Below, piece after piece: positions 1 through 8,872 of a stretch of DNA of 9,639 nt (positions are counted from its first letter, which is position 1; each line of letters opens with the position of its first letter). The DNA comes from Thiomonas sp. (GTDB taxonomy: Bacteria; Pseudomonadota; Gammaproteobacteria; Burkholderiales; Burkholderiaceae), in contig DAIAZB010000241.1 of assembly GCA_027443745.1 (NCBI GenBank), positions 1 through 9,639 on the forward strand, written 5' to 3'. Below the pieces are notes generated by a model, which worked only from the letters and a program-made list of their open reading frames with translations, searched no databases and was not told the DNA's origin. A program made the translations under genes and the position numbers.

Positions 1-1214
1 ACCATGGACCGGCGCTCCGCGCCCATCATGATCTTGTCTTTCGCGCGCCCGAAATCCTCCATCTCGACCAAGCGCCCGTTGCGTCGCGCGGCGAACAGCG
101 AAGCCTCGTTCACGAGATTGGCCAGATCGGCGCCCGAAAAGCCGGGCGTGCCGCGCGCGAGAATGTCGGCCCGCACGTCGGGGCCGACCGGCGCCTTGCG
201 CATGTGCACCACGAGAATCTGCTCGCGGCCGCGGATATCAGGCAACTGCACATACACCTGTCGGTCGAAGCGGCCGGGGCGCAGCAGAGCGGGGTCGAGA
301 ATGTCGGGCCGGTTGGTGGCGGCGATCACGATCACGCCCAGATTGGTATCGAAGCCGTCCATCTCGACCAGCATCTGGTTGAGGGTCTGCTCCCGCTCGT
401 CGTTGCCGCCGCCAAGCCCCGCCCCGCGGTGCCGGCCCACGGCATCGATCTCATCGATGAAGATGATGCAGGGCGCATGCTTCTTGGCGGTCTCGAACAT
501 GTCACGCACGCGCGATGCGCCCACACCCACGAACATCTCGACGAAGTCAGAGCCGGAAATGGAGAAAAAGGGAACCTTGGCCTCGCCGGCCACGCTCTTG
601 GCCAGCAAGGTCTTGCCGGTACCGGGAGGGCCGACGAGCAGGACACCACGCGGAATGCGGCCGCCGAGTTTCTGGAATTTCTGCGGATCCTTGAGGAAAT
701 CGACCAATTCCTTGACTTCTTCCTTCGCCTCGTCGCAGCCGGCCACATCCGCAAAGGTCACCGTATTGCTGGATTCGTCGAGCAGACGAGCCTTGGATTT
801 GCCGAAACTGAAAGCACCCCCACGGCCACCCCCTTGCATCTGGCGCATGAAGTAGACCCAGACGCCGATGAGCAGCAGCATGGGGAACCAGGAAATGAGG
901 ATTTGCATCAGGAACGACTGCTCCTCGCGCGGCGCACCGGTCACCTGCACGCCATCCTTGATCAGATCGCCCACCATCCACAAGTCACCGGGGGAGGTCA
1001 GGGCATAGCGCCGGCCTTCGGTCGTTGTCACATCCAGGGTGCCACTTTGGTGAACGATCACCTTTTTCACGCGGCCTTGCTTGGCCTCTTGCATGAACTG
1101 GGTGTAACTCACGGAGTCCGTCGGCGCCGCCCGGTCGAATTGCTTGAACACCGTGAACAGCACCAAGCCAATCACCAGCCAGATTGCAACTTTGGAAAAC
1201 CATTGATTGTTCAA
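1..1214 (-). CDS. ftsH: ATP-dependent zinc metalloprotease FtsH, N-terminal 404 residues (cut by window edge)
   Basis: This is the membrane-anchored AAA+ protease that unfolds and degrades misfolded membrane proteins and short-lived regulators. The N terminus has a transmembrane helix at about residues 8-25, a periplasmic segment to about 105, and a second helix at about 107-127. The AAA+ domain follows: Walker A GPPGTGKT (residues 195-202), the pore-loop sequence [12 protein letters not shown], Walker [10 protein letters not shown] (250-258), and the second region of homology with RPGRFDR (312-318). The reading frame is open to the left edge, ending in MMGAERRSM. By family alignment the HEAGH zinc motif should begin within about 20 codons outside the window. 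The start is TTG at 1212-1214: it begins the family N terminus (NNQWFSKVA), has an AGGAG six bases upstream, and no in-frame ATG fits. The frame shows no break. In E. coli this gene follows rlmE, as here. Confidence 0.97.
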   Translation of the reverse strand, partial: MNNQWFSKVAIWLVIGLVLFTVFKQFDRAAPTDSVSYTQFMQEAKQGRVKKVIVHQSGTLDVTTTEGRRYALTSPGDLWMVGDLIKDGVQVTGAPREEQSFLMQILISWFPMLLLIGVWVYFMRQMQGGGRGGAFSFGKSKARLLDESSNTVTFADVAGCDEAKEEVKELVDFLKDPQKFQKLGGRIPRGVLLVGPPGTGKTLLAKSVAGEAKVPFFSISGSDFVEMFVGVGASRVRDMFETAKKHAPCIIFIDEIDAVGRHRGAGLGGGNDEREQTLNQMLVEMDGFDTNLGVIVIAATNRPDILDPALLRPGRFDRQVYVQLPDIRGREQILVVHMRKAPVGPDVRADILARGTPGFSGADLANLVNEASLFAARRNGRLVEMEDFGRAKDKIMMGAERRSM

Positions 1215-1220
1215 AACAGA

Positions 1221-1225
1221 CTCCT
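1221..1225 (-). promoter_or_regulatory. ribosome binding site of ftsH (AGGAG)
   Basis: AGGAG lies six bases before the TTG codon at 1212-1214 on the minus strand. It decides the non-ATG start of ftsH, because the conserved FtsH N terminus begins exactly at that codon. Confidence 0.75.
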
Positions 1226-1344
1226 GGAGGCTCCGGCGTGGAGCAAACGCTTGAATCGCACCACACCTAATCTGCGTCCAATTCTAGGTGAATCAAGTCT
1301 GGACTCCCTATTTTCTGCGAGTAGGCCCACAAGACCGAAGGAAA

Positions 1345-1374
1345 TTTTTAGCCAATAACTATGAAAATAATCAA
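1345..1374 (-). promoter_or_regulatory. possible sigma-70 type promoter for ftsH
   Basis: In the 169-base gap between rlmE and ftsH, the minus strand carries TTGATT (1369-1374), an 18-base spacer and TAAAAA (1345-1350), in a stretch clearly richer in A+T than its surroundings. Each hexamer matches the consensus at four of six positions. A second -10-like hexamer, TAGAAT (1281-1286), lies closer to ftsH but has no acceptable -35 at the usual distance. I saw no heat-shock (sigma-32) consensus. This would let ftsH be transcribed apart from rlmE. It is a consensus match only. Confidence 0.35.
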
Positions 1375-1383
1375 GGCCATAGC

Positions 1384-2037
1384 TTACACGGGAGTCGGCA
1401 CTGCAATTTTCGGATCCCTACCCAAAATGAACACCTCAGCCGAACGGTCTCGCGATGCCTTGGGCTTGATCGCCTTCACGGTTTTGAATTGCAACTTGAA
1501 GCGGTTGACGATCTGACTGAAATAGCCGGTGTGAAAGCTCTTGATCAGCATCACACCATCCTCGCTCAGCCAGTTGCGCGCAAAGTCGAGCGCAAGATCG
1601 GCGAGGTGTTCGATACGCGCAGCGTCGGCTGAGGCGATGCCCGAAAGATTGGGGGCCATATCCGACAGCAAAACATTCACTCGCCTGCCTTGCAACGCCG
1701 CTTCGAGTCGTGCAAGCACATCGGCTTCGCGAAAATCCCCTTGAATGAACTGCACGCCAGTCACCGGCTCCATGGGCAACAAATCCAGCGCAAGGACTGT
1801 CCCTCGCAGTCCACCCTCGGGACTGGCCAGTTTGCGACTCAGATATTGGGACCAGGCTCCGGGCGCGCTGCCAAGATCCACCACGACATGGCCGGGCATC
1901 ACCAAGCGGTTGTCCTCGTCGATTTCCTGCAGTTTGTACACGGCGCGCGAGCGGTAGTTGTCTTTTTGCGCCCGCTTGACGAACGGGTCATGCAAGTGCT
2001 CGTTCAACCAAGCTTTCTTGAAACGATTTTTTTTCAT
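1384..2037 (-). CDS. rlmE: 23S rRNA 2'-O-ribose U2552 methyltransferase RlmE (FtsJ/RrmJ)
   Basis: RlmE uses S-adenosylmethionine to methylate the 2'-hydroxyl of U2552 in the A loop of 23S rRNA, a late step of 50S assembly. The 217 residues match the usual family length of about 210. The SAM-binding motif [11 protein letters not shown] is at residues 54-64. The catalytic K-D-K-E tetrad of the family fits K35, D126 (in LLSDMAPN), K166 (in LIKSF) and E201 (in SRDRSAEVF). The N terminus is basic, as expected for an rRNA-binding enzyme. The ATG at 2035-2037 gives the typical start ([11 protein letters not shown]), although no clear Shine-Dalgarno sequence precedes it. The gene lies upstream of ftsH, as in E. 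coli, but with a 169-base gap rather than tight coupling. It diverges from yhbY. Confidence 0.96.
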   Translation of the reverse strand: MKKNRFKKAWLNEHLHDPFVKRAQKDNYRSRAVYKLQEIDEDNRLVMPGHVVVDLGSAPGAWSQYLSRKLASPEGGLRGTVLALDLLPMEPVTGVQFIQGDFREADVLARLEAALQGRRVNVLLSDMAPNLSGIASADAARIEHLADLALDFARNWLSEDGVMLIKSFHTGYFSQIVNRFKLQFKTVKAIKPKASRDRSAEVFILGRDPKIAVPTPV

Positions 2038-2097
2038 GAGAACAGGGATTTCATCGCGACGATTTGAAATTGCAGCGGGCGCAATCGGCAGAAGACG

Positions 2098-2103
2098 GAT
2101 AAT
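2098..2103 (+). promoter_or_regulatory. possible -10 element for yhbY
   Basis: GATAAT (five of six matches to TATAAT) ends seven bases before the yhbY ATG, inside the 72-base divergent gap between rlmE and yhbY. A start site at the usual distance would fall on or next to the ATG, giving a transcript with almost no leader, and there is no good Shine-Dalgarno sequence there. However, no -35 hexamer lies at 16-19 bases and there is no extended -10 TG. The real promoter may therefore be elsewhere in the gap. Confidence 0.25.
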
Positions 2104-2109
2104 TCAGAC

Positions 2110-2589
2110 ATGACCACATTGCACCTCACCCCAGCCGACCGCAGCACCAAACGCGCCCAGGCCCATCCGCTCAAACCGACCGTGCTGATCGGCGACCAGG
2201 GTCTGACCGAAGCCGTCATGGCCGAAATCGATCGTGCCCTGTCGTCCCACGGACTGATCAAGGTGCGCATGGCCTTGGATGATCGCGTGGCTCGTGCTGA
2301 AGGCATGGAGCGCATTTGTGAAGCTCTGGGCGCTGCGCCGGTGCAAAGCATCGGCAAGATTCTGGTGCTGTTCCGGCCCATTCCGCTTGAACGCGACGAC
2401 GCATCAACAGGAAAAACCAAGGGCGCAGGGCCCAAGCAGGTGAAAGTCGTTGTGCCCTCGACCAGCCCGACCCACCGCGCCCGCATCAAACGCGTCACCG
2501 TTCTGGGCAACGAGCGGCTGACGGCCACGGGCAAAGTCAAGCGCGCCAAACCACGTCAATCCAGCATCAAGAAAATTCGGCTGGGCTGA
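2110..2589 (+). CDS. yhbY: YhbY family RNA-binding protein (CRS1/YhbY domain) with basic C-terminal extension
   Basis: This is a small RNA-binding protein of the CRS1-YhbY family. The E. coli member associates with the pre-50S ribosomal particle. The domain spans about residues 13-95, with the family motif IGDQGLTEAV (GxxG loop at G28-G31) and the closing strand VQSIGKILVLFR (78-89). At 159 residues the protein is clearly longer than the roughly 97 residues of the E. coli protein. Residues from about 100 on form a lysine- and arginine-rich, probably flexible tail. The ATG is the only usable start, because an in-frame stop lies at 2065-2067 and no other start codon follows it. Divergence from rlmE and proximity to greA match the conserved neighbourhood and fit a role in ribosome assembly. 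Confidence 0.92.
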   Translation: MTTLHLTPADRSTKRAQAHPLKPTVLIGDQGLTEAVMAEIDRALSSHGLIKVRMALDDRVARAEGMERICEALGAAPVQSIGKILVLFRPIPLERDDASTGKTKGAGPKQVKVVVPSTSPTHRARIKRVTVLGNERLTATGKVKRAKPRQSSIKKIRLG

Positions 2590-2633
2590 AGCCGTTCACG
2601 CAAGCCGCCAGAACCAAAGGCTCAGGGCGCGGC

Positions 2634-3068
2634 TCACTGTTCAGTTGCGGCCGGCAACTTCCAGGCATATGCAAACACGCACACCGCCTGCAACACATAG
2701 ACCAAACTTGCAGCCGCATGCCACTTGCCGGCATTGGCTGCGTGGTTGACGGCGGCTTGAATCAGGTTGGGCACAACGCCGAACTCACCCAGCACAGCAA
2801 AGAAAATGCCGCCAAGAACCAGAAAAAAAGGCGTTGCCGCCGAGAGTGGCTTGGCGTGACGACGCTCCAACAAAGCCAGCGCGAGACCGAGAATCAGCGC
2901 GGCAAGAGTCATGAGATAAAACATACGGCTGACCACCATGGCGGCCACCATCTTGTCCGGCACGATGGCAAAAGCCGTCGGCGCGCCGATCAGGCCAACG
3001 GCTGCCAAGCCGCCAAGCCACAAGGCGGCAAGCAGGAAGCGCAGTCGCAAGTGCAGGAGCGCACTCAC
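2634..3068 (-). CDS. DUF4149-type small integral membrane protein
   Basis: This 144-residue hydrophobic protein has four predicted transmembrane helices at about residues 11-36, 46-68, 78-98 and 117-136, with a cluster RRH after the second. Its size, topology and position directly after greA fit the DUF4149 family of unknown function. That family call is from memory of family features, not a search. The start is GTG at 3066-3068, which overlaps the greA stop as GTGA (4 bases). An AAGGTG lies eight bases upstream, inside the end of greA, so translation is probably coupled to greA. It converges with yhbY across 44 bases, where I see no U-tract terminator. No catalytic motif is visible, and I do not assign a function beyond membrane location. 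Confidence 0.8.
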   Translation of the reverse strand: MSALLHLRLRFLLAALWLGGLAAVGLIGAPTAFAIVPDKMVAAMVVSRMFYLMTLAALILGLALALLERRHAKPLSAATPFFLVLGGIFFAVLGEFGVVPNLIQAAVNHAANAGKWHAAASLVYVLQAVCVFAYAWKLPAATEQ

Positions 3069-3538
3069 GCGTATTTCACCTTGACGACTTCGTAACCACG
3101 CACGCCCCCCGGCGCCATGACCTGGGCGATGTCGCCTTCCTCCTTGCCAATGAGCGCACGGGCAATGGGTGAACTCACGGAAATCATGCCCAGCTTCAAG
3201 TCGGCCTCATCGTCACCGACGATCTGGTAGACCACGACATCACCACTTTCCTCGTCCGACAACTCCACGGTGGCACCGAACACGACCCGACCTTCGGCAT
3301 GCAGTTCGGCGGGATCGATAATCTGCGCCGACGACAGCTTGGTTTCCAGCTCGGCAATTCGGCCTTCGATAAAGCCCTGGCGATCCTTCGCCGCTTCGTA
3401 CTCGGCGTTTTCCGACAAATCGCCTTGCGCCCTTGCCTCGGCAATGGCCTGAATGACGGCATGACGCTCAACGGATTTGAGGCGCTGCAGTTCAGCCTTG
3501 AGTTTTTCCGCGCCGCGGCGGGTCATGGGTGTGGACAT
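3065..3538 (-). CDS. greA: transcription elongation factor GreA
   Basis: GreA enters the secondary channel of backtracked RNA polymerase and stimulates cleavage of the extruded RNA 3' end. The 157 residues match the usual length of about 158. Residues 1 to about 75 form the antiparallel coiled coil, with the tip sequence [21 protein letters not shown]40 and E43 correspond to the tip acids D41 and E44 of the E. coli protein. The C-terminal FKBP-like domain follows and ends in [14 protein letters not shown]. The first ATG ([13 protein letters not shown]) matches the family start, but its Shine-Dalgarno sequence is weak (GGA nine bases upstream). A strong intrinsic terminator ends only 26 bases before this ATG, so transcription from carB should be largely blocked. 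The stop overlaps the start of the downstream membrane protein gene. Confidence 0.97.
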   Translation of the reverse strand: MSTPMTRRGAEKLKAELQRLKSVERHAVIQAIAEARAQGDLSENAEYEAAKDRQGFIEGRIAELETKLSSAQIIDPAELHAEGRVVFGATVELSDEESGDVVVYQIVGDDEADLKLGMISVSSPIARALIGKEEGDIAQVMAPGGVRGYEVVKVKYA

Positions 3539-3564
3539 GGAAAATGATCCAGTGATGGAATTTC

Positions 3565-3598
3565 AAAAAAAACGCCGCAGCAGCGCACTGCCACGGCG
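3565..3598 (-). terminator. Rho-independent terminator between carB and greA
   Basis: Read on the minus strand, the arm CGCCGTGGCAG (3588-3598) pairs with CTGCTGCGGCG (3573-3583) around a TGCG loop. This makes an 11-bp stem with two G-T wobbles, followed at once by eight T (3565-3572). The hairpin begins 18 bases after the carB stop codon and the T-tract ends 26 bases before the greA ATG. It is directional: the plus strand has no T-tract after the hairpin. It should end carA-leuE-carB transcripts. It may also act as an attenuator if a greA promoter lies upstream of it. Confidence 0.9.
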
Positions 3599-3616
3599 AT
3601 TCATCGATCTGTCTGT

Positions 3617-6600
3617 TTAGTGTGCCAAACGCAGCGACTGATGTAAAGCCTGCAGCGGATAGACCTCAAACTGCCGTAGGCACTTCATCCCCTCCACGGC
3701 AGCTTCGGCCCCTGCGATGGTGGTGAAGGTGGCCACACGGCTGGCCAGGGCGGTGATGCGGATGGCACGTGAATCGGCAATCGCGTTGCGTCGCTCCTCC
3801 ACCGTGTTGACCACCAGCACGATGTCGCCGTTTTTCATCATGTCGACGACATTGGGTCGGCCTTCGGTGACCTTGTTGACCACGTCCACCGGTAAGCCAG
3901 CTGCCGCCAAGGAAGCTGCCGTGCCGCGCGTGGCCGTGAGCAGGAAGCCCATGGCCACCAACTCGCGCGCGACGTCCACCATGCGCGCCTTGTCGTTGTT
4001 CTTGACGGACAGGAACACCTTGGCGCTGCCGGGAACGCCCGCCTCCGGCAAGCGCGAACCCGCGGCGATTTGCGATTTGACGAAAGCCTCGCCAAAGCTG
4101 CGGCCCACCCCCATCACCTCGCCGGTGGATTTCATTTCGGGACCGAGTATGGGATCGACGCCGGGGAATTTGACGAAGGGGAAAACCGCCTCCTTCACAC
4201 TGAAGTAGCCGGGCACGACCTCAGCAGGAATGCGCTGCCCCGCCAGGGTCTGGCCGACCATGCAGCGCGCGGCGATCTTGGCCAGTTGCAGGCCGGTGGC
4301 CTTGGAGACGAAGGGAACGGTGCGGGAAGCGCGGGGGTTGACTTCCAGCACGAAGATGCGGTCCTCGCCACCATCTTGCTGAATCGCAAACTGCACGTTC
4401 ATCAAACCCACCACATGCAGCCCATGTGCCATGGCCACGGTCTGGCGCTTGAGCTCGGCGATGGTGGCAGCCGACAGCGAATAGGGTGGCAGCGAGCAGG
4501 CCGAATCGCCCGAGTGCACCCCAGCCTGCTCGATATGTTCCATGACACCGGCAACGAAGACATCCTGGCCGTCGCAGATTGCATCGACATCGCATTCGAT
4601 GGCATCGTTGAGAAAGCGGTCGAGCAGCACCGGCGAGTCGTGGGACACCTTGACGGCCTCGCGCATGTAACGCTCGAGATCGCGCTGCTCGTGCACGATG
4701 TCCATCGCCCGTCCACCCAGCACATAGCTGGGGCGCACCACCAGCGGATAGCCGATGTCCTCGGCCTTGGCGATGGCCTCCGCCTCGGAGCGTGCGGTGC
4801 GGTTGGCTGGTTGCAGCAAACCCAGATCGTGGATGAGATGCTGGAATCGCTCGCGGTCCTCGGCGGCGTCGATCATGTCCGGGCTGGTGCCAATGATGGG
4901 CACGCCTGCAGCCTCCAGCGCCAGCGCCAGCTTCAGCGGCGTCTGGCCGCCGTATTGCACGATGACACCCGTGGGTTTTTCCTTGTCGACGATTTCCAGC
5001 ACATCTTCCAGCGTCAGCGGCTCGAAGTAGAGCCGGTCGGACGTGTCGTAATCGGTCGAGACCGTCTCGGGGTTGCAGTTGACCATGATGGTCTCGTAAC
5101 CGTCTTCGCGCAGCGCGAGCGCCGCATGCACGCAGCAATAGTCGAACTCGATCCCCTGGCCGATGCGGTTGGGCCCGCCGCCCAGCACCATGATTTTCTT
5201 GCGATCGGTGGGCGCGGACTCGCACTCCTCCTCGTAAGTCGAGTAGAGGTAGGCGGTCTGCGTGGCAAACTCGGCGGCACAAGTATCGACCCGCTTGTAC
5301 ACCGGGCGCACGCCCAACTCGTGACGGCGCTTGCGCACGGCGCTCTCGGTGGACTTGAGCAAATAGGCCATGCGCCGATCCGAAAAGCCCTTGCGCTTGA
5401 GCCAGCGCAGCGTGTTGGCATCGAGCGCTTCGAGCTGGGTGCGCTCGAGTTGCAGCTCGGTATCGACGATGTCCTTGATCTGCGCCAGGAACCAGGGATC
5501 GATGCGGGTGAGCTGGTGCACATCATCCAGGCTGAAGCCCTGCGCCAAGGCGTCGCCCAGATACCAGATGCGTTCCGGGCCGGGCTCGCCGAGTTCGCGC
5601 TCCAAGGTCTCGCGGTCGATGGTTTTCTGGTTGAGGCCGTCGACACCGACTTCCAGACCGCGCAATGCCTTCTGGAAACTTTCCTGAAAGGTTCGGCCGA
5701 TGGCCATGACCTCGCCCACGGATTTCAACTGGGTCGTCAGGCGTGCATCGGCCTGGGGAAATTTCTCGAAGGCGAAGCGCGGAACCTTGGTGACCACGTA
5801 ATCGATGGTCGGCTCGAACGACGCCGGGGTGATGCCACCGGTGATGTCGTTGCGCAACTCGTCCAGCGTGTAGCCCACGGCCAGCTTGGCCGCGATCTTG
5901 GCAATGGGAAATCCTGTGGCTTTCGAGGCCAGCGCGGAGGATCGCGACACACGCGGATTCATCTCGATGACGATGAGCCGGCCGTCAGCCGGATTCACGG
6001 CAAACTGCACGTTGGATCCGCCGGTATCCACGCCGATCTCACGCAGCACGGCAATGCTGGCGTCGCGCATGACCTGGTATTCCTTGTCGGTCAGGGTTTG
6101 CGCCGGCGCGACGGTGATCGAATCCCCGGTGTGCACACCCATCGGGTCGAGGTTTTCGATCGAGCAGACGATGATGCAGTTGTCCGCGCGGTCGCGCACA
6201 ACCTCCATCTCGAACTCCTTCCAGCCGATCAACGACTCCTCGATCAACAGCTCACTGGTCGGCGAGGCTTCGAGACCGCGCTTGCAAATGGCCTCCAACT
6301 CTTCCGGGTTGTAGGCGATACCGCCACCCGTTCCGCCAAGCGTGAAACTGGGACGAATGATGGTGGGAAAACCAATGGTTTTCTGCACGCCCCAGGCTTC
6401 CTCCAGCGTGTGGGCGGTGCCCGAACGCGCCGAGCCCAGGCCGATGCGGGTCATGGCCTGCTTGAACTTCTGCCGGTCCTCGGCCATGTCGATGGCCTCG
6501 GGTTTGGCACCGATGAGTTCCACACCGTACTTGGTCAGCACACCGTTGCGGTGCAGGTCGAGAGCGCAATTCAGCGCGGTCTGTCCACCCATGGTCGGCA

Positions 6601-6859
6601 GGATGGCATCGGGACGCTCGCGGGCAATGATGGTCTCGACCACTTGCCAGGTGATGGGCTCGATGTAGGTGACGTCGGCCGTTTCCGGATCGGTCATGAT
6701 CGTGGCCGGATTGCTGTTGACCAATATGACCTTGTAACCCTCTTCACGCAAGGCCTTGCAGGCCTGGGCTCCGGAATAATCGAACTCGCAGGCTTGGCCG
6801 ATGACGATCGGGCCGGCACCGATGATCAGGATGCTTTGAATGTCTGTGCGCTTGGGCAT
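3617..6859 (-). CDS. carB: carbamoyl-phosphate synthase large subunit CarB
   Basis: CarB makes carbamoyl phosphate from bicarbonate, two ATP and the ammonia channelled from CarA, feeding pyrimidine and arginine synthesis. The 1080 residues are close to E. coli CarB (1073), and the frame is unbroken. The N-terminal half (about 1-403) is the carboxyphosphate ATP-grasp unit, with [31 protein letters not shown] and [18 protein letters not shown]. An oligomerisation domain follows to about 555. The second ATP-grasp unit repeats these motifs as [28 protein letters not shown] and [18 protein letters not shown]. From about residue 940 comes the MGS-like allosteric domain ([38 protein letters not shown]), the nucleotide/ornithine effector site in enterobacterial CarB. 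The start [17 protein letters not shown] is canonical but has no clear Shine-Dalgarno sequence. leuE ends 40 bases upstream, and a terminator follows the stop. Confidence 0.99.
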   Translation of the reverse strand: MPKRTDIQSILIIGAGPIVIGQACEFDYSGAQACKALREEGYKVILVNSNPATIMTDPETADVTYIEPITWQVVETIIARERPDAILPTMGGQTALNCALDLHRNGVLTKYGVELIGAKPEAIDMAEDRQKFKQAMTRIGLGSARSGTAHTLEEAWGVQKTIGFPTIIRPSFTLGGTGGGIAYNPEELEAICKRGLEASPTSELLIEESLIGWKEFEMEVVRDRADNCIIVCSIENLDPMGVHTGDSITVAPAQTLTDKEYQVMRDASIAVLREIGVDTGGSNVQFAVNPADGRLIVIEMNPRVSRSSALASKATGFPIAKIAAKLAVGYTLDELRNDITGGITPASFEPTIDYVVTKVPRFAFEKFPQADARLTTQLKSVGEVMAIGRTFQESFQKALRGLEVGVDGLNQKTIDRETLERELGEPGPERIWYLGDALAQGFSLDDVHQLTRIDPWFLAQIKDIVDTELQLERTQLEALDANTLRWLKRKGFSDRRMAYLLKSTESAVRKRRHELGVRPVYKRVDTCAAEFATQTAYLYSTYEEECESAPTDRKKIMVLGGGPNRIGQGIEFDYCCVHAALALREDGYETIMVNCNPETVSTDYDTSDRLYFEPLTLEDVLEIVDKEKPTGVIVQYGGQTPLKLALALEAAGVPIIGTSPDMIDAAEDRERFQHLIHDLGLLQPANRTARSEAEAIAKAEDIGYPLVVRPSYVLGGRAMDIVHEQRDLERYMREAVKVSHDSPVLLDRFLNDAIECDVDAICDGQDVFVAGVMEHIEQAGVHSGDSACSLPPYSLSAATIAELKRQTVAMAHGLHVVGLMNVQFAIQQDGGEDRIFVLEVNPRASRTVPFVSKATGLQLAKIAARCMVGQTLAGQRIPAEVVPGYFSVKEAVFPFVKFPGVDPILGPEMKSTGEVMGVGRSFGEAFVKSQIAAGSRLPEAGVPGSAKVFLSVKNNDKARMVDVARELVAMGFLLTATRGTAASLAAAGLPVDVVNKVTEGRPNVVDMMKNGDIVLVVNTVEERRNAIADSRAIRITALASRVATFTTIAGAEAAVEGMKCLRQFEVYPLQALHQSLRLAH

Positions 6860-6899
6860 GGGGCGATGCAGGTGGAATGCTGAGAAAAATTGGGCTGGG

Positions 6900-7553
6900 T
6901 CACTTGATCGATGCCGTAGCGAGCCGCGCGCTGAATGCCATGAATGCCGCGCCCACCACGCCGGTCAGCCCAGCGGCCAGGCGGCGATGGCGGCGAAACG
7001 CCTCAGCCAGGCGCGAACCGGCGAAGATCAGCGTGGACAGATAGAGCAGGCTGAACAATTGCACGATGCCCCCCAGAATGAGGAAGGACAGCGCTGGATG
7101 GGCATAGGCCGGATCGACGAATTGAATGAAAAACGATATGAAAAAGAAAATGGCCTTGGGGTTGAGCAAGCTGATGAGCAAAGCCTTGCCCAAGGGATGC
7201 GCCGCATCGACTCGCGCCGTTGGCGCGATCGGCGCTTCGGCCTGCTTGTAGCGACGCAACGCGACGCGCAGCATGTTCAAACCAATCCATGCGAGGTAGG
7301 CCGCACCGAGCAATTTGACGACGACGAACAGCCAGGCGACCGCCTCGAGCAGACTGGCCAGGCCCGCGGCGGCCAGCACCATGAGCACCGTGTCGCCGAT
7401 GAAAATGCCGCAGGCCCCGAGATAGCCCTGCCTCACCCCGCGCTGCGCGGCCACGCTGAGCACGTACAAGGAGTTCGGCCCCGGCAGCAGCACGATGAAC
7501 ACCACGCCGAGCACATACAGCCCGAGATCGGTGATGCCGAACAGATCGTGCAT
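6900..7553 (-). CDS. leuE: LysE/RhtB family amino acid exporter, LeuE-like
   Basis: This is a predicted inner-membrane exporter of the LysE/RhtB superfamily. The 217 residues (E. coli LeuE has 212) contain about six hydrophobic segments, near 10-30, 45-65, 70-92, 124-146, 154-178 and 193-212. Family signatures are [15 protein letters not shown] (PGPN at 24-27), [16 protein letters not shown] (43-58) and [14 protein letters not shown] (129-142). These resemble LeuE (leucine exporter) more than LysE or RhtA as I remember them, but the substrate cannot be read from sequence. The start places PGPN at the same residue as in E. coli LeuE. No Shine-Dalgarno sequence is visible, and the gene begins 18 bases after the carA stop, so translation may be coupled to carA. 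It sits between carA and carB on the same strand, almost certainly in one operon. Confidence 0.9.
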   Translation of the reverse strand: MHDLFGITDLGLYVLGVVFIVLLPGPNSLYVLSVAAQRGVRQGYLGACGIFIGDTVLMVLAAAGLASLLEAVAWLFVVVKLLGAAYLAWIGLNMLRVALRRYKQAEAPIAPTARVDAAHPLGKALLISLLNPKAIFFFISFFIQFVDPAYAHPALSFLILGGIVQLFSLLYLSTLIFAGSRLAEAFRRHRRLAAGLTGVVGAAFMAFSARLATASIK

Positions 7554-7571
7554 GGCGGCGGGGCCCGGACT

Positions 7572-8735
7572 TCAGGCTGCGGCCCGTTGACGCTGCATCA
7601 AGCCGACGAAGCGGTCGAACAATTCGCCAATTTCATGAGGGCCTGGGCTGGCTTCGGGGTGTCCCTGGAAACAAAAAGCAGGTTTGTCGCGGAACTCGAA
7701 GCCCTGCAAGGTGCCGTCGAACAAGGAGACATGGGTGGTGCGCACATGCTGCGGCAGCGTTTCGGCATCGACAGCGAAGCCGTGATTCTGACTGGTGATG
7801 CTCACGCGCCCGGTGTCGAGGTTTCTCACGGGATGGTTGGCCCCATGATGACCGAATTTCATCTTGAAAGTCCGCGCGCCTGCTGCCAAGGCCATGATCT
7901 GGTGACCCAGGCAAATCCCGAACGTGGGCACGCCATGCTCGATCAAGCTGCGCGCCGCCGCAATAGCGTAGTCACACGGCTCGGGATCGCCCGGCCCATT
8001 CGACAGGAACACACCGTCGGGCCGCATGGACAGCACCACTTCGGCAGAGGTCTGCGCCGGCACCACCGTCACACGGCAGCCACGCGAAGCCAGCAAACGC
8101 AAGATATTGAACTTGACGCCAAAGTCGTAGGCAACAACGTGAAAGCCCGTTCCGCCCGACTCGCCATAACCCTGGTCGAGCGACCAGGCAGTTTGCCTCC
8201 AGGCATAGGGCTCGGTCGTGCTCACGACCTTGGCCAGATCCATCCCGGCCAGGCCATGGAAGCGGCGGGCCTTGTCAAGCGCATGCTCCACGTCGGCGGC
8301 GCCGACGACTTGGCCGAGGGGCCATGCCATGAGGCAACCGTTCTGCGCGCCTTTGCTGCGCAACAAGCGGGTGAGTTTGCGCGTATCGATACCGGCGATG
8401 GCAACCGTGCCGGTGCGCCGCAAGTAATCGCCCAGGCCCTCGGTTTTGCGAAAATTCGAGTCGATTTGCGGCAGATCCTTGATGATCAACCCAGCGGCAT
8501 GGATTTTCGCAGCCTCCACGTCCTCCTGGTTCACGCCGACATTGCCGATATGCGGGTAGGTCAGCGTGACGATTTGCTGGCAATAACTCGGGTCGGTGAG
8601 AATTTCCTGGTAGCCGGTGATGGCGGTGTTGAATACCACCTCACCCGTGCTTTCTCCGGCTGCGCCAATGGAAATACCGTGAAAGACCGTACCGTCGGCG
8701 AGGGCCAAAATCGCTTTGGGTTGCAACGGCAGCAT
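7572..8735 (-). CDS. carA: carbamoyl-phosphate synthase small subunit CarA (glutaminase)
   Basis: CarA hydrolyses glutamine and passes ammonia to CarB. The 387 residues compare with 382 in E. coli. The N-terminal CPSase_sm_chain domain (about 5-135) includes [21 protein letters not shown] and is followed by a class I glutamine amidotransferase domain. The nucleophile is Cys275 in [14 protein letters not shown]. The other two triad residues are His359 and Glu361 in [11 protein letters not shown]. The oxyanion-region motif SNGPGDP is at 245-251. The ATG at 8733-8735 is chosen because GGAG lies nine bases upstream and the protein then begins as family members do ([15 protein letters not shown]). 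The frame stays open 30 codons further to a TTG at 8823-8825, but that stretch resembles no CarA sequence. This is the first gene of the carA-leuE-carB cluster. Confidence 0.98.
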   Translation of the reverse strand: MLPLQPKAILALADGTVFHGISIGAAGESTGEVVFNTAITGYQEILTDPSYCQQIVTLTYPHIGNVGVNQEDVEAAKIHAAGLIIKDLPQIDSNFRKTEGLGDYLRRTGTVAIAGIDTRKLTRLLRSKGAQNGCLMAWPLGQVVGAADVEHALDKARRFHGLAGMDLAKVVSTTEPYAWRQTAWSLDQGYGESGGTGFHVVAYDFGVKFNILRLLASRGCRVTVVPAQTSAEVVLSMRPDGVFLSNGPGDPEPCDYAIAAARSLIEHGVPTFGICLGHQIMALAAGARTFKMKFGHHGANHPVRNLDTGRVSITSQNHGFAVDAETLPQHVRTTHVSLFDGTLQGFEFRDKPAFCFQGHPEASPGPHEIGELFDRFVGLMQRQRAAA

Positions 8736-8744
8736 TGATTGGTT

Positions 8745-8748
8745 CTCC
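8745..8748 (-). promoter_or_regulatory. ribosome binding site of carA (GGAG)
   Basis: GGAG is nine bases before the ATG at 8733-8735 on the minus strand. It supports that start over the upstream in-frame TTG at 8823-8825. Confidence 0.65.
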
Positions 8749-8866
8749 GAACGCTTGATGTCGCGTGGCTTGTTGTATGGCGTTGAAAGCACGCTGTGTT
8801 TGGGACGCGTCGGGTGTGCAGGCAACCCGTGTTCAAGTCTGAACCAGCATAGCCCAAAGCCTTGAG

Positions 8867-8872
8867 ATTATA
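8867..8872 (-). promoter_or_regulatory. likely carA promoter, perfect -10 TATAAT
   Basis: The minus strand reads TGGCTATAATCTC, with a consensus TATAAT 131 bases upstream of the carA ATG. No good -35 hexamer lies at 16-18 bases, as the spacer region is G-rich. A TG sits one base too far upstream for a standard extended -10, so an activator or a weak basal promoter is possible. Transcription from here would give a leader of about 125 bases. I found no convincing terminator, ArgR operator or leader peptide in that leader. Confidence 0.45.

Noticed and set aside
204..1358. A 384-codon open frame on the plus strand, antisense to ftsH.
   Set aside because: No recognisable domain and no Shine-Dalgarno sequence; it lies opposite conserved FtsH motifs.
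2590..2640. Inverted repeat AGCCGC/GCGGCT between yhbY and the DUF4149 gene as a shared terminator.
   Set aside because: Only six pairs with a 20-base loop and no T-tract on either strand.
4070..6883. A 937-codon open frame on the plus strand, antisense to carB.
   Set aside because: The product is rich in H, G, L, D and Q with no domain. It mirrors CarB codon bias in GC-rich DNA, while CarB itself is fully conserved on the other strand.
6840..8738. A 632-codon open frame on the plus strand, antisense to leuE and carA.
   Set aside because: Same codon-bias artefact. It spans two well-conserved genes and their gap, which a real gene would not do by accident.
8736..8825. A longer CarA starting at TTG 8823-8825.
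   Set aside because: The extra 30 residues match nothing in CarA, while the ATG at 8733-8735 has GGAG at a good distance and gives the normal N terminus.
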